Source of the DNA: RUG14199 sp964629225
GTDB lineage: Bacteria > Bacillota > Clostridia > Oscillospirales > CAG-272
Direction: 5' to 3'
DNA: 64,000 nt
Assembly: GCA_964629225.1 (NCBI GenBank)
Contig: CAZVQC010000001.1
Span: forward strand, 62,001-126,000
The notes under the pieces: generated by a model
Told to the model about the DNA's origin: nothing
The model's database searches: none
The model's input: the letters and a program-made list of their open reading frames with translations, nothing else
Shown: positions 32,665 through 44,736 of the stretch, in pieces
How positions within the stretch are numbered: the stretch's first letter is position 1
How the letters are laid out: every line of letters begins with the position of its first letter
Translations under genes and position numbers: made by a program

Positions 32665-32735
32665 TACCGCCTTTCGGCTTTGACAGCAAGCGAAGAGACT
32701 GCCTTCGCACGATAATAAAGAGAGAAAAGGATCCT

Positions 32736-33563
32736 ATGAATATCAATGTTGCATTCGGACAGTACTGCGAAGGGAAAAGCCTTCTTCACAGACTGGATCC
32801 ACGTGCCAAAATAATAATGTCGGTGCTTTTCATCGCCGACGTCTTCATAGCGAAGAACGCGGCGGCGTTCGCACTGCTTGCCGTCTTTGCGCTTTTCCTG
32901 ACGGTTTGGTCTCATATCGGGATCGGGACCGTCCTTCACGGGCTGAAGCCCGTGGTCATCATAATGGTAATAACAGCGGTGCTCAACGTATTCTGGTACA
33001 ACGGAGAGACGGTGCTTTGGAGCCTCGGCTCGGTGTCGATCTCCCTTGAGGGCATCGTAAATGCGGTGTTCATCGTGCTCCGTGTGGTGATACTGCTCGT
33101 GGGGACCGGGGTCATTTTGACCTATACTACCACCCCGTTGGCACTGACCGACGGGTTGGAGCTGCTGCTTGCGCCACTTGCAAAAATAAAAGTGCCGGTC
33201 CACGAGTTCTCCCTCATGATGACGATCGCCCTTCGGTTCATCCCCACGTTGGCGGAGGAGACCGGAAAAATAATGAACGCCCAAAAAGCCAGAGGAGCGG
33301 ACTTTTCCGAGGGCTCGATACTGAAAAGGGCAAAGGCGCTGATACCCATCCTCGTGCCCCTGTTTGCTTCCGCCTTCAGACGGGCGGATGAACTGGCGGT
33401 GGCGATGGAATGCCGCTGTTACAGAGGCGGAGAGGGCAGAACGCGGATGAATGTGTTCCGCATTTCCTTCAAGGACGTGGCGGCGGTGGCGGCGCTCGTG
33501 CTGCTCGGCGCGGCCCTTGTGATACTTAACATGACCGTTCCCGGCTTTTACGTGGGAGCGTAA
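32736..33563 (+). CDS. ecfT: ECF transporter transmembrane subunit EcfT
   Basis: Membrane subunit connecting the EcfA dimer with S components. 275 residues with about five hydrophobic segments. The two coupling-helix motifs are visible: NAQKARGADF (ARG) and AMECRCYRGGEGRTRM, where the usual ARG reads YRG. Start at 32736 with AGAAAAGGAT upstream. It lies 71 bases after ecfA2, and truA follows 10 bases later. Confidence 0.93.
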   Translation: MNINVAFGQYCEGKSLLHRLDPRAKIIMSVLFIADVFIAKNAAAFALLAVFALFLTVWSHIGIGTVLHGLKPVVIIMVITAVLNVFWYNGETVLWSLGSVSISLEGIVNAVFIVLRVVILLVGTGVILTYTTTPLALTDGLELLLAPLAKIKVPVHEFSLMMTIALRFIPTLAEETGKIMNAQKARGADFSEGSILKRAKALIPILVPLFASAFRRADELAVAMECRCYRGGEGRTRMNVFRISFKDVAAVAALVLLGAALVILNMTVPGFYVGA

Positions 33564-33573
33564 GGAGGACGGG

Positions 33574-34353
33574 TTGAAACTTCTTTTGAAGATAGCGTTT
33601 GACGGAAGCGGCTTTCACGGCTTTCAATATCAACCGGAAATGCGAACGGTTCAGGGAACCTTGACGGAGCGTTTTTCCGCTCTTTACGCCTCTCCCGTCA
33701 AGATCACCGGATGCAGTCGCACCGACAGCGGCGTCCATGCAAGAGGCTTTTGCGTTCTTCTTGATACGGGGACGTCGGACGTGGCGATACCGGTGTCAAA
33801 GCTCCACAGAGCGGCGAATAATATCCTTCCTCGTGACGTGTCGGTGCTCGCCGCCGGGGAGGTGGCAGATGACTTCCATCCCCGTTATTCGGCTCTCGGC
33901 AAAGAGTATCATTACGAGATTCGTGATGGGGTGACCCCTGACCCCTTTCTTTCAAAAAGAGTCCTTGAGATAGGAAAGGAGCTTTCCGACGGCGCCGTGT
34001 CTCTGATGAACGAGGCGGCGGGAAATTTTGTCGGCAAGCACGATTTCTCCGCATTCATGGCAAGCGGGTCGAAGATAACCGACCCGGTGAGGTGCGTGAC
34101 TGCCGCAGAGGTGGCAAGAGACGAAAGGGGACTTGTGGTCTTCAAGGTCGCCGCCGACGGATTTCTCTACAATATGGTCAGGATAATGACCGGAACTCTC
34201 CTTGATGTTGCCGAGGGAAGGCTGTCATGCCATGATATCCGGGACGTTATCGAAAGGGGAGAGAGAAGCGGTGCAGGCGCTACGGCGCCCCCCGACGGAC
34301 TCTACCTTGAAAGAGTCTTTTATCCGGATCCGCCGAATTGGGAAGCGGACTGA
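33574..34353 (+). CDS. truA: tRNA pseudouridine(38-40) synthase
   Basis: Isomerises uridines 38-40 in the anticodon stem. 259 residues. Catalytic Asp lies in CSRTDSGVHARG; FDGSGFHGFQYQPEMRTVQG is the N-terminal family block and NMVRIMTGTLLDV the C-terminal one. The start is TTG at 33574 preceded by AAGGAGG. It ends the ecfA1-ecfA2-ecfT-truA group, an arrangement common in Firmicutes, but without the ribosomal genes that normally precede it. Confidence 0.95.
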   Translation: MKLLLKIAFDGSGFHGFQYQPEMRTVQGTLTERFSALYASPVKITGCSRTDSGVHARGFCVLLDTGTSDVAIPVSKLHRAANNILPRDVSVLAAGEVADDFHPRYSALGKEYHYEIRDGVTPDPFLSKRVLEIGKELSDGAVSLMNEAAGNFVGKHDFSAFMASGSKITDPVRCVTAAEVARDERGLVVFKVAADGFLYNMVRIMTGTLLDVAEGRLSCHDIRDVIERGERSGAGATAPPDGLYLERVFYPDPPNWEAD

Positions 34354-34462
34354 TCAAAAGCGCACCGAAGCAAAACGAAATACCGAAAAAACGAAACATA
34401 CCGAACCCGGAGACGTAAAAGCCGGATAGATCGGCACAAGAATCAAAAGAAAGGACAGAGCG

Positions 34463-35914
34463 ATGAAAAGGACCGAGATCGAAAACACTTTCCCGGAAAC
34501 AAAAAAAGCTCAGGTGACAAGGCGCCCCGAGGGGCGACGGCTGCGCATCGACCTTGAAAACGGGCCAAAGGAAAACGGGTACTATCTCAAGGTGGGAAAG
34601 CGGTTCCGAGGAATGAAATTTTTGTCACTCAGCCTTTTACTTTGCTATCTTGTGGTGATGATGTGCATTTACCGCGCCGAAATTACGTATGATAATCTCG
34701 TCTACCTTATCAAGGACCTTGATACCGACGTCTCGGTGTCGGAATCGGTCTTTGCGGACGTCACCTTCGACGAGGGCTACAGCGAGAGCTTCGTCATCTT
34801 CAAAAATCGGCTGGCGGCAGTGAATAACGCCTCGGTCGCCCTCTACAATACCGCAGGAGCGGAGGAGCTCAAGGTGACCCATTCCATGGAGTCGCCAAAG
34901 GCGGTGGCATCCGACAAATACCTGCTCGTCTATGACGTGGGAAAGAACTCGTGGGAGATCTTCACCTCCCTTTCAAGAGTGCTTGACAGACAGAGCGAAT
35001 ATGCTATCCAAAGCGGCAGTGTCAGCAGTGACGGAACGGCGTTCGCCCTTGTCACAAGGTCCAGGGAAAACAGGTATCTTGTGGACATCTACGATGAGAA
35101 TTTCCGTGAGATCCAATGCATCTACAAGGACAAGTACGTCATGGATGCGGCGCTGAGCTCTGACGGGGAACGCTACGCCATAGTGTCCGCCGAAATGTCG
35201 CAGGGCTCCTTTGTCACCGAGGTCATGTCGGGAAAGACAGACAGCGATGAGGCAGTCTACGATACCGTGACGGGAGCAATGCCGCTGACGGTAAAATGGT
35301 TCAAGGCGGGCGGATTTGCCGTAGTCTGCGATACGGGAGCCCACTTCTACTCGGATACGGGCGAGAGGATCGCCTCTTATGAATTCACGGGAATGACTCT
35401 TTCCCTTACGGATATCTCCGATGACAGGCTGTTTGCGGCGGGAAGTCGGAACGTGGTGGGGAGCATCAACGGTATCACCGTCCTTGACAGCAAGGGAGCG
35501 GTGCTCTTCGAAAAGACCCTCACGGAAAAGATCCGCCGAGGAGTGCTCGGTGATGACACGCTCTTCTTTGCCACGGACGAAAAACTCTGCGCAATGGACT
35601 TTTCCGGCAATACGGTGGGAGAGGAGGATCTGCGATTCTCTCCGGAGGGGCTGATCTCCAGCGGCACTCACCCGATAGTTATCGGCACGTCGAAAGCCTA
35701 CACGGGGCTTCTTGACGTGGGCAGAAGCGGGGAAAGCGCTCCGAGCGAAAGTACCGACGGAGCAGGGAGCGGTACCGACGGCAATACAAACGGTGTCACC
35801 GCCGACAGCGAAAAAAATGAAAACGGCGAAAACAGCGATGCCGCCGGTGCGGATACCGAAAATGACGGCGGAGCTGCGGCAGGCGACGGCGGGCTGTCCG
35901 TTCCGATGTCATAA
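34463..35914 (+). CDS. DUF5711 family membrane-anchored protein
   Basis: Protein of 483 residues. A basic cytoplasmic head (1-50) and one transmembrane segment (FLSLSLLLCYLVVMMCIY, about 53-70) precede a long extracytoplasmic domain of repeating beta-strands (about 75-415) that looks like a beta-propeller, with motifs of the type DSKGAVLFEKTL. The last 65 residues are a Gly/Asp/Asn/Ser-rich disordered tail. DUF5711 proteins are conserved next to cvpA genes in Clostridia; function unknown. Starts 109 bases after truA with GAAAGGA upstream; that gap has no clear promoter. Confidence 0.8.
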   Translation: MKRTEIENTFPETKKAQVTRRPEGRRLRIDLENGPKENGYYLKVGKRFRGMKFLSLSLLLCYLVVMMCIYRAEITYDNLVYLIKDLDTDVSVSESVFADVTFDEGYSESFVIFKNRLAAVNNASVALYNTAGAEELKVTHSMESPKAVASDKYLLVYDVGKNSWEIFTSLSRVLDRQSEYAIQSGSVSSDGTAFALVTRSRENRYLVDIYDENFREIQCIYKDKYVMDAALSSDGERYAIVSAEMSQGSFVTEVMSGKTDSDEAVYDTVTGAMPLTVKWFKAGGFAVVCDTGAHFYSDTGERIASYEFTGMTLSLTDISDDRLFAAGSRNVVGSINGITVLDSKGAVLFEKTLTEKIRRGVLGDDTLFFATDEKLCAMDFSGNTVGEEDLRFSPEGLISSGTHPIVIGTSKAYTGLLDVGRSGESAPSESTDGAGSGTDGNTNGVTADSEKNENGENSDAAGADTENDGGAAAGDGGLSVPMS

Positions 35915-35938
35915 TAACTCAGAAAGAAGGAAAACAAA

Positions 35939-36670
35939 GTGGGAATAGTGATCGACATAGCACTGATGGCTGTGGCAGTGCTGATAATAAGATCCGGTTA
36001 CAAAAACGGGATCGTCAAGGGGATATTCAACTTAGCATCCGTGGCGGTGTCTGCGGTGTTGGCTTTCGCCTTTTCACCGAGCCTTGCACGGGTGATCTAC
36101 GACAGATTCGTCATCGGCAGGATATCCGAGGGAGTGGGATCCACCGTTGCATCCCTTTCAAAGACTTCCGACGGCTACGATATCTCAAAGCTGTTTTCGG
36201 AGGCATCGGAGGTCTTCACGTCCATGCTGCAAAAATACAGCGTCGACGAGGGGGCACTGAAAAATGCCGCGGATTCCATCGGCGAGACCGGAGAGGCGGC
36301 TGTGGAAAAGATATCCGAATTCATAGCGGCACCCACCGCAACGGTAGTTTCCAACGTGGCGGCGTTCATAATAGTCTTCATAGCGGCTTTTATCCTGCTT
36401 AAGATACTGTCCGCCATCATCGCATCCGTGTTCAAGGCGCCGGTGCTGAGAAGCGCCGATCGGCTTGCGGGGATCATCGTGGGCGCGGTCTGTGCCTTCG
36501 CAGTGGTATGGATACTCAGCAGTGCAATAGCACTCGGACTTGATGCCATGGGAGCGGTAGCACCGAAATGGTTCGGCTCGGACGTGGTGGATAGGTCCTT
36601 GATATTGCGGTTCTTTTCAAGGTGTGACCCGTTCAGCCTTGTCAAAAATGCCCTGTCCTACAAAGGGTGA
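35939..36670 (+). CDS. CvpA-family membrane protein
   Basis: Integral membrane protein of 243 residues with four hydrophobic stretches. The first (IDIALMAVAVLIIRSGYKNG) carries the CvpA signature with its R-G/Y-K-G pattern, and RSADRLAGIIVGAVCAFAVV is the second conserved block. CvpA is needed for colicin V production in E. coli; in other bacteria it affects envelope integrity. GTG start with GAAGGA upstream, 24 bases after the DUF5711 gene. Confidence 0.87.
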   Translation: MGIVIDIALMAVAVLIIRSGYKNGIVKGIFNLASVAVSAVLAFAFSPSLARVIYDRFVIGRISEGVGSTVASLSKTSDGYDISKLFSEASEVFTSMLQKYSVDEGALKNAADSIGETGEAAVEKISEFIAAPTATVVSNVAAFIIVFIAAFILLKILSAIIASVFKAPVLRSADRLAGIIVGAVCAFAVVWILSSAIALGLDAMGAVAPKWFGSDVVDRSLILRFFSRCDPFSLVKNALSYKG

Positions 36671-36721
36671 CATTCGGCTCGGACAGCGGCAAGCTTTTTT
36701 CACGGAGGTAATTATCAGAAA

Positions 36722-39029
<2,308 letters not shown>

Positions 39030-39040
<11 letters not shown>

Positions 39041-41780
39041 TACTAATTGGCATTCATGGACCACCGAAATGCTTTCGGGGGGACTTGATACCGACCTTGC
39101 CCGAGGACTTTCGAAAAAGGAAGCGGCAAAACGTGCGTCAAAGAACGGACCCAACGGGATCTGGAGAGTGAAGCGAGCCTCCGTTTCAAAGGCGGCGGCT
39201 CAAACGCTCCTCGATCTGTCCACGATACTCTTGGTGTTGGCATCGATCGTGTCCGCAATATTCTACCCGGCGAACAAGGAGACCTTCATAATAATTCTCA
39301 CAGTCGCCGTGGCGGCGGCATTGAGGGTGCTGTACTACATCGGCTCTCAGCGGATATTCGAGGAAAAAGCGAGGGGAGTTATTCCCCGTGTCAGAGTCAT
39401 CCGTGACGGAGAGGTCCGTATCGTCAGCGCACAGCACCTGACGGTGGGGGACGTGGTCTTCCTTGAAGCGGGGGATACCGTTCCGGCTGATCTGCGGATA
39501 GTTTCATCTCACGATCTTCTGGTCTATGAGAACAAAATGACCGAGAATCGGACTATCGTGTTCAAAAACGCCGAACCGATAAATGAGGAACCGGGTGCGG
39601 AAACACCCATAGAAAAACGTGATAACATGCTCTACGCCGGTACTACCGTCGTTTCCGGGGAGGCAAGATGTGTTGTGGTCGCCACCGGAGATGCAACCCT
39701 TGCGGTGTCTAAATTCGGTGTGCTCACCATTCCGTCGGGGGAGCGCATCAAACTCACCTCCGTGCTGTCCAAATGGTCGCGGTTTGAGAGCCTTGCCATG
39801 ATAGCGGCTGTGGCGGTGATCTTCGTTGTCGGAGTTATAGTCAGGGATGACTTGAGAGCGGGCGGAGGGACCTTCCGTCTTCTCCTCTCGGCACTCTCTC
39901 TTTCCGTTGCCACCATGAGCGAGTTCTTTTCCGTCTTGGGCTTTGCCGTCGTCGCCGTGTCCGTCAAGAAAGCGGACAGCGAGGAGTGCGGAAGAGCAAA
40001 GATAAAAGACTGCGCCTCGGTGGAGGTCATGAATGACGTGGACACGATACTCATCGAGAGTCCCGACATGATAAGATCCGGCGATATCACCCTCACGTCC
40101 TACTACCTTGGGGACAGGCTCTACAATGTGGACGAGCCGGTGGAGGGAGTGTCTCCGGAAAAACTCTTGAGGCTTGCCTACATGACCACGGGAATGCTTC
40201 CTCAGGGAAGTGTCTTTGCGGGAGGACCGATGCCGGAGAGAGTGGGAGCATCCCTTGACTACGCGGGGATACACAAGATATATGACGAGTATTTCGCTTC
40301 GTCCTTTGAAAACAGAAGCATCGACGATGCGGCAATAGCGGGACACGAGCCTGCGGGAAGTGCCGAGTCCGGCGGACTTGACACTGTGCTTGTCTGCCAC
40401 GGCCCCGGAGTATTCGAGGCTGTTGTGGGCGGTCCCTTGGATCCGGTCCTCGCCTGCTGCTCCCACATCAGAAAAGGGGACAGAGTGCTTCCGATAACAA
40501 GGGAAGACGTGGCAAGGATACAAAAAGAATGCGAGACCCTCCGGGAGAGAGGCATCGCCTCCGTGGCACTGGCGAGAAGAGACTCTCCCTACTCCACCCT
40601 CGGCCGTGTCTCCGCTTTGCAGATGTGCATGATCTTCGAGGGCTTCATATCCGTTGCCAACAGAGCCCACGGAGATGCTCTTGACGTTATCAGAAAATGC
40701 AGAGAGGGCTCAACGAGAGTAGTATGCTTCACCGAGGGAAGCGATGAGGACCGAGCTTTTCTCACCCTTGTGGGGATACTTGAGGAAAAGGACCGTTACA
40801 TCACCCTTGAGGAGGCGGCGGGAAGTGAAAAACTGATCCTTGAGAAGGGGCAGTTCGCCGTCATTGCGACCGGATATCGGAATCCGTCGGAGCGCCGTCG
40901 GGAATTCATAAGAAAACTTCGTGCCGGCGGACAGACGGTAGCCTACGTCACCAGGGACGCCGCCGATATGTGGTGTATGAAGGAGGCGGACGTGTCGTTT
41001 GCCGTTCCCGGCGTCTCCAAGGTCAAGAAGATGATACCCCAGTCCATCAGAGCCGCATCTCACGTTGTGGTGACTCCCTCCGGAAACGGAGGCGGTATAT
41101 TCGAGTCCTTCAGAGTCATGGAGTTCGCAAAGAGCGCAATGCTCAATTTGAGAAGATGCGCAAATTACCTCGTGGCATCTCAGCTTGCAAGGCTCGTCTA
41201 CCTTGTCGTCAGCTTCATCACCCCCATCAATATCGCAGACCCGGTACTCATCCTTTTTTGGGGGCTGATACTCGACTTTGCCATAGTGACCGTCATAGCT
41301 TTCAGAGACCCGCCGTGGAACATGATCAGCGTGGGAAAAGAGAAAAGACAGCTGCCGAAAAAGCTCAAGGATATCGTACAGCCCGGAATTATCGGCATTT
41401 TATGGTCGGTACTTATCTTGGCTCTGCCGCTGCTTTTGTACTTCGTGTTCAATGTGGAACTTGAGGCGGTGACGTCCGCAGTCTTCGTCTCGACGATACT
41501 GTCGGTACCGGTGGTCGGATGTGAGATAATGACCAACGGCAGTATCTTCAAAAAGTCGAAAAGAAGGAGCCGTGCCCTTCCGCTGCTCATCGTGGCATCG
41601 GCGGTGCTGTCACTTCTCTTCGCATTTTCATCGGGGTTTGCATCCCTCATATCCGGAGCGGTGCTCTCTATCCCGATCTATCTTGTCTGTTACATACCGG
41701 CTGTCTGCGCCCTTATTGCCTTTGAGGTCAGAAAGATACTGACGGCAAGAAAGGCGTCCGAGACAGCTTCGGTAAAATAA
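39030..41780 (+). CDS. P-type-ATPase-like protein lacking catalytic motifs
   Basis: 916-residue membrane protein with the overall design of a P2-type (Ca2+/Mn2+-like) ATPase: N-terminal WHSWTTEML and AAKRASKNGPNGIW, actuator region GDVVFLEAGDTVPADLRIVS, AGTTVVSGEARCVVVATG, and about ten membrane segments. Every catalytic signature is replaced: TGES reads TENR (171-174), PEGL in helix 4 reads SEFF (297-300), DKTGT reads ESPDM with Glu343 at the phosphorylated Asp, and TGDGVND reads TRDAADM (641-647). The frame is intact, so this looks like a retained pseudo-enzyme, not a decaying gene. The start overlaps clpE by 11 bases without its own clear ribosome binding site. Role unknown. Confidence 0.82.
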
Positions 41781-41805
41781 AAAGAAATTCTTTGGAGGAA
41801 ACAAA

Positions 41806-42624
41806 ATGTCAGAATGCACTCATGACTGTTCAAGCTGCGGCGAGAACTGTCCTTCCCGCGGCGGCGCACCGATGCATGAAGCTCCCCATGCGGGAAGTAA
41901 TATAAAGCACGTTATCGGCGTCGTCAGCGGCAAGGGAGGCGTCGGAAAATCAATAGTGACGTCCATGCTTGCCGTAGCCATGATGAGAAAAGGTCACAAG
42001 GTGGCGATCCTTGATGCGGACATAACCGGTCCCTCAATACCGAAAGCCCTCGGTGTCAAGGGAGAGATGACCGTTGAGGATGAGGCTCTCATTCCGCTTG
42101 AAAGCAAGGGAGGCATCAAGGTCATGTCCCTCAATCTGCTTCTCGACAGCGAGAGCACGCCCGTAGTATGGAGAGGTCCCGTTATCGCAGGTACGGTAAA
42201 ACAGTTTTGGACCGACGTAAAATGGGGGGAAGTGGACTATATGTTCGTCGACATGCCGCCGGGAACCGGTGATGTTCCGCTGACGGTGTTCCAGTCAATT
42301 CCCCTTGACGGTGTCATCGTGGTGACCACCCCTCAGGAACTGGTATCCATGATAGTGGAAAAAGCAGTTCGCATGGCGGAACTCATGGACATTCCGGTGT
42401 TCGGACTTGTGGAGAATATGTCCTATGTCAAGTGCCCCTGCTGCGGAGAGAAGATCGGTGTGTTCGGTGAGAGTCATGCCGAGGCTACCGCAGAGCAGTA
42501 CGGACTGCCCCTCCTCGCATCCCTCCCCATCGATCCCGCCCTTGCAGGGCTGGTAGACAGCGGCAGGATCGAGGATGCACCGGCGGAGTACACGGAGGCT
42601 CTTTTGGAAAAGCTCGTAAAATGA
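41806..42624 (+). CDS. Mrp/NBP35-family Fe-S cluster carrier ATPase
   Basis: P-loop ATPase of 272 residues that carries [4Fe-4S] clusters to apoproteins. The deviant Walker A is GVVSGKGGVGKS; DADITGPSIPK and MPPGTGDVPL are family motifs, and KCPCCGEK holds the dimer-interface CxxC. An N-terminal C4-x3-C8-x2-C11-x3-C15 cluster resembles the ferredoxin-like site of NBP35. GGAGG precedes the ATG. It is 25 bases after the P-ATPase-like gene and ends the long plus-strand run with a strong terminator. Confidence 0.92.
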   Translation: MSECTHDCSSCGENCPSRGGAPMHEAPHAGSNIKHVIGVVSGKGGVGKSIVTSMLAVAMMRKGHKVAILDADITGPSIPKALGVKGEMTVEDEALIPLESKGGIKVMSLNLLLDSESTPVVWRGPVIAGTVKQFWTDVKWGEVDYMFVDMPPGTGDVPLTVFQSIPLDGVIVVTTPQELVSMIVEKAVRMAELMDIPVFGLVENMSYVKCPCCGEKIGVFGESHAEATAEQYGLPLLASLPIDPALAGLVDSGRIEDAPAEYTEALLEKLVK

Positions 42625-42653
42625 CCTTTCCGCCGCTTCAAAAATGAAGAACT

Positions 42654-42687
42654 GCATCCCCCACCTTTTTGGCGGGGGATGCTTTTT
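42654..42687 (+). terminator. Terminator after the Mrp gene
   Basis: Stem GCATCCCCC / GGGGGATGC (42654-42662 with 42674-42682) extended by an inner CC/GG, then T5. Confidence 0.9.
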
Positions 42688-42707
42688 ATGGATCGCTCTG
42701 TGAGGCG

Positions 42708-44072
42708 TCAGAGACGCTCTTTTCGGACGTTTCGGCGCTTCTTGGGGTGAGATATTCTCCACTCCGTTTCAAAGCCTTTTACGACCCTTTTTGAAAGCGC
42801 CAGAACGGCGAGAGTGTTGATCACCGTCATTAGAGATATCTGAAGGTCGGCTATCTGCCACATCAGATCCGCCGATATGACACTGCCCCATACGGCAACG
42901 GCAAATACAAGAGTGTGGTAGACTGTCCGAGGGAGCCTTGAATTCGAAAGGAACAGCAGCGCTTCGGTGCCGTAGTAGCACTGGCAGACCACGGTGGAAA
43001 GGGCAAAGATAAGAATGGAGGCGGAAAGAAGAACGGAGCAGAGCGTTCCGCCCGCACCGTATCCGTCAATGGCGAGAGCCATCCCGTCTGTCCCTCTTGC
43101 CCCCGTTACAAGGACCACAAGACCGCAGAGAGAACACATTATCACAGTGTCGCAAAAGACCTCGAAAATGCCGAAGCATCCTTGGTGATGAGGGCTTTTG
43201 CTGTCGGCTGCTCCATGGGCGGTGGGGGAAGACCCGCATCCCGCCTCGTTTGAGAAGATCCCTCTGGTCACGCCGAACCTGACAGCTCTTGAGGTGAGAA
43301 AGCCGATGATGCCACCCTTTGCGGCGTGAAAGGAGAAGGCATCGTCCATGACCTCTCCTATCACTCTCGGTACTTCCTGTCGGCGACAAATTATTATCCA
43401 AAGGGACATTAAGATGAAGACGCAAGACAAAAGCGGGATAAGAAAGGAAGTGAAGCGCCCGACACGTTTCATTCCTCCCAAAACGGTAAAAACAGCTATC
43501 CCGCCGAACAGAGCCCCCACTAAAGATCTCGGTAAAAAAGGAGAGACGGCTGCGGCGGCATTCACTTGCACCAGGGTCCCGGTGAGAAGGGAATTGGATA
43601 TCAAAAGGACGGCAAACAGGACGGCAAGAACGGAGGAAAACTTTCCGAGCCTCGGTCGGAGCCCCTCCCTTATGTAGTAGGGAGCACCGGAGCGGTAATA
43701 CCGCCTTCCTTCATTATTATATAAGGTCCTACGGAATTCGACAGCGAGAAAAACTTCGGCGTATTTGATGCTCATCACCCCAAAGGCGGACGCTACCATC
43801 CAAAAAAGAGCACCAGCACCGCCGGATAGTATTGCGGCGCAGACTCCGGAGATATTCCCCACTCCGAGAGTTCCCGCAAGAGCAGTGGTCAAAGCGGAGA
43901 AGGAGGAGGTCTCTCCGTCCTTTGGGGATGACGTCAGATCCTTGAAAAACTTGATGGGGTGAAGAAAAAAGAAGGCGGAAAGCCGAAACGACATTGCGAT
44001 ACCCGACAGTATCAACAGGGGAACGAGAACGTACCCGGCAAGGACACGGTCAATATTTTCAAGCACCGTCAT
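42708..44072 (-). CDS. Na+:alanine/glycine symporter (AGCS family)
   Basis: Sodium-coupled amino acid carrier of 454 residues with about ten transmembrane segments. Family motifs: TALAGTLGVGNISGVCAAI in an early helix and GVTRGIFSNEAGCGSSPTAH in the middle. GGAGG lies seven bases before the ATG. Divergent from groESL and convergent with the Mrp gene, so transcribed alone. I cannot place a convincing promoter; a partial CIRCE copy lies in its upstream region. Confidence 0.92.
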   Translation of the reverse strand: MTVLENIDRVLAGYVLVPLLILSGIAMSFRLSAFFFLHPIKFFKDLTSSPKDGETSSFSALTTALAGTLGVGNISGVCAAILSGGAGALFWMVASAFGVMSIKYAEVFLAVEFRRTLYNNEGRRYYRSGAPYYIREGLRPRLGKFSSVLAVLFAVLLISNSLLTGTLVQVNAAAAVSPFLPRSLVGALFGGIAVFTVLGGMKRVGRFTSFLIPLLSCVFILMSLWIIICRRQEVPRVIGEVMDDAFSFHAAKGGIIGFLTSRAVRFGVTRGIFSNEAGCGSSPTAHGAADSKSPHHQGCFGIFEVFCDTVIMCSLCGLVVLVTGARGTDGMALAIDGYGAGGTLCSVLLSASILIFALSTVVCQCYYGTEALLFLSNSRLPRTVYHTLVFAVAVWGSVISADLMWQIADLQISLMTVINTLAVLALSKRVVKGFETEWRISHPKKRRNVRKERL

Positions 44073-44196
44073 ATCTCACCTCCATGGGATAATATGATAT
44101 TTCGGTGATTGAAAGAACTGAAAGCTCCCTATCGTGACCGAAAGAGTCCATCCGCTCGGTCAACATCGGTTTAAAAAGACAGAAAAAGGGGCAAAA

Positions 44197-44223
44197 TTAG
44201 CACTCAAGCGCCAAGAGATGCAA
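44197..44223. promoter_or_regulatory. Degenerate second CIRCE element
   Basis: A perfect left arm TTAGCACTC, the standard 9-nt spacer and a right arm GAGATGCAA that matches the CIRCE arm at 5 of 9 positions. It lies about 130 bases upstream of the intact CIRCE. Confidence 0.45.
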
Positions 44224-44284
44224 AAAAACGCCCTCGGAGGGGAGAGGCAAATGTGAAATGTTTGTTAACAATGCCAAAAACCCC

Positions 44285-44313
44285 TTGATTTTCACTGTGC
44301 ATAATATTAGAAT
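44285..44313 (+). promoter_or_regulatory. groESL promoter
   Basis: TTGATT (44285-44290), 17 nt, TAGAAT (44308-44313). Confidence 0.75.
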
Positions 44314-44327
44314 GGGAGAGTAATCAG

Positions 44328-44354
44328 TTAGCACTCAATTTTACCGAGTGCTAA
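44328..44354 (+). promoter_or_regulatory. CIRCE operator (HrcA site) of groESL
   Basis: TTAGCACTC, 9 nt, GAGTGCTAA: a perfect CIRCE inverted repeat just downstream of the promoter. Predicts heat-shock repression by HrcA, whose gene is not in this window. Confidence 0.96.
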
Positions 44355-44407
44355 AAACTACATTAAAAAATCTATGTGCAGCAGCACAACGATCAGGAGG
44401 TAATATT

Positions 44408-44692
44408 ATGACGATCAAACCGCTCGCAGACAGAGTAGTAGTTAAGGCGATCGAGGCTGAGGAGACCACGAAGACAGGTATCATCCTTCCCGGCACCGCA
44501 CAGGAGAAGCCCCAGGTGATGGAAGTCATCGCAGTCGGCCCCGGCGGAACAGTTGAAGGACACGAGGTCAAGATGACAGTTAAGGTTGGTGACCGCGTCA
44601 TCACAAGCAAGTATTCCGGCACCGAGGTCAAATGTGACGGTGAAGAGTACAATATCGTCCGTCAGGACGACATTCTCGCTATCGTTGAATGA
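44408..44692 (+). CDS. groES: Co-chaperonin GroES
   Basis: Heptameric lid of the GroEL chamber. 94 residues, normal length. MTIKPLADRVVVKAIEAEET, GGTVEGHEVKMTVKVGDRVI and the C-terminal DDILAIVE are typical, and the mobile loop is KTGIILPGTAQEKP. AGGAGGTAAT precedes the ATG. Preceded by CIRCE and followed 44 bases later by groEL. Confidence 0.97.
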   Translation: MTIKPLADRVVVKAIEAEETTKTGIILPGTAQEKPQVMEVIAVGPGGTVEGHEVKMTVKVGDRVITSKYSGTEVKCDGEEYNIVRQDDILAIVE

Positions 44693-44736
44693 CAGCGGCA
44701 AAAAAAGATACTATTCAAAAAGGAGATAATTAAGTT

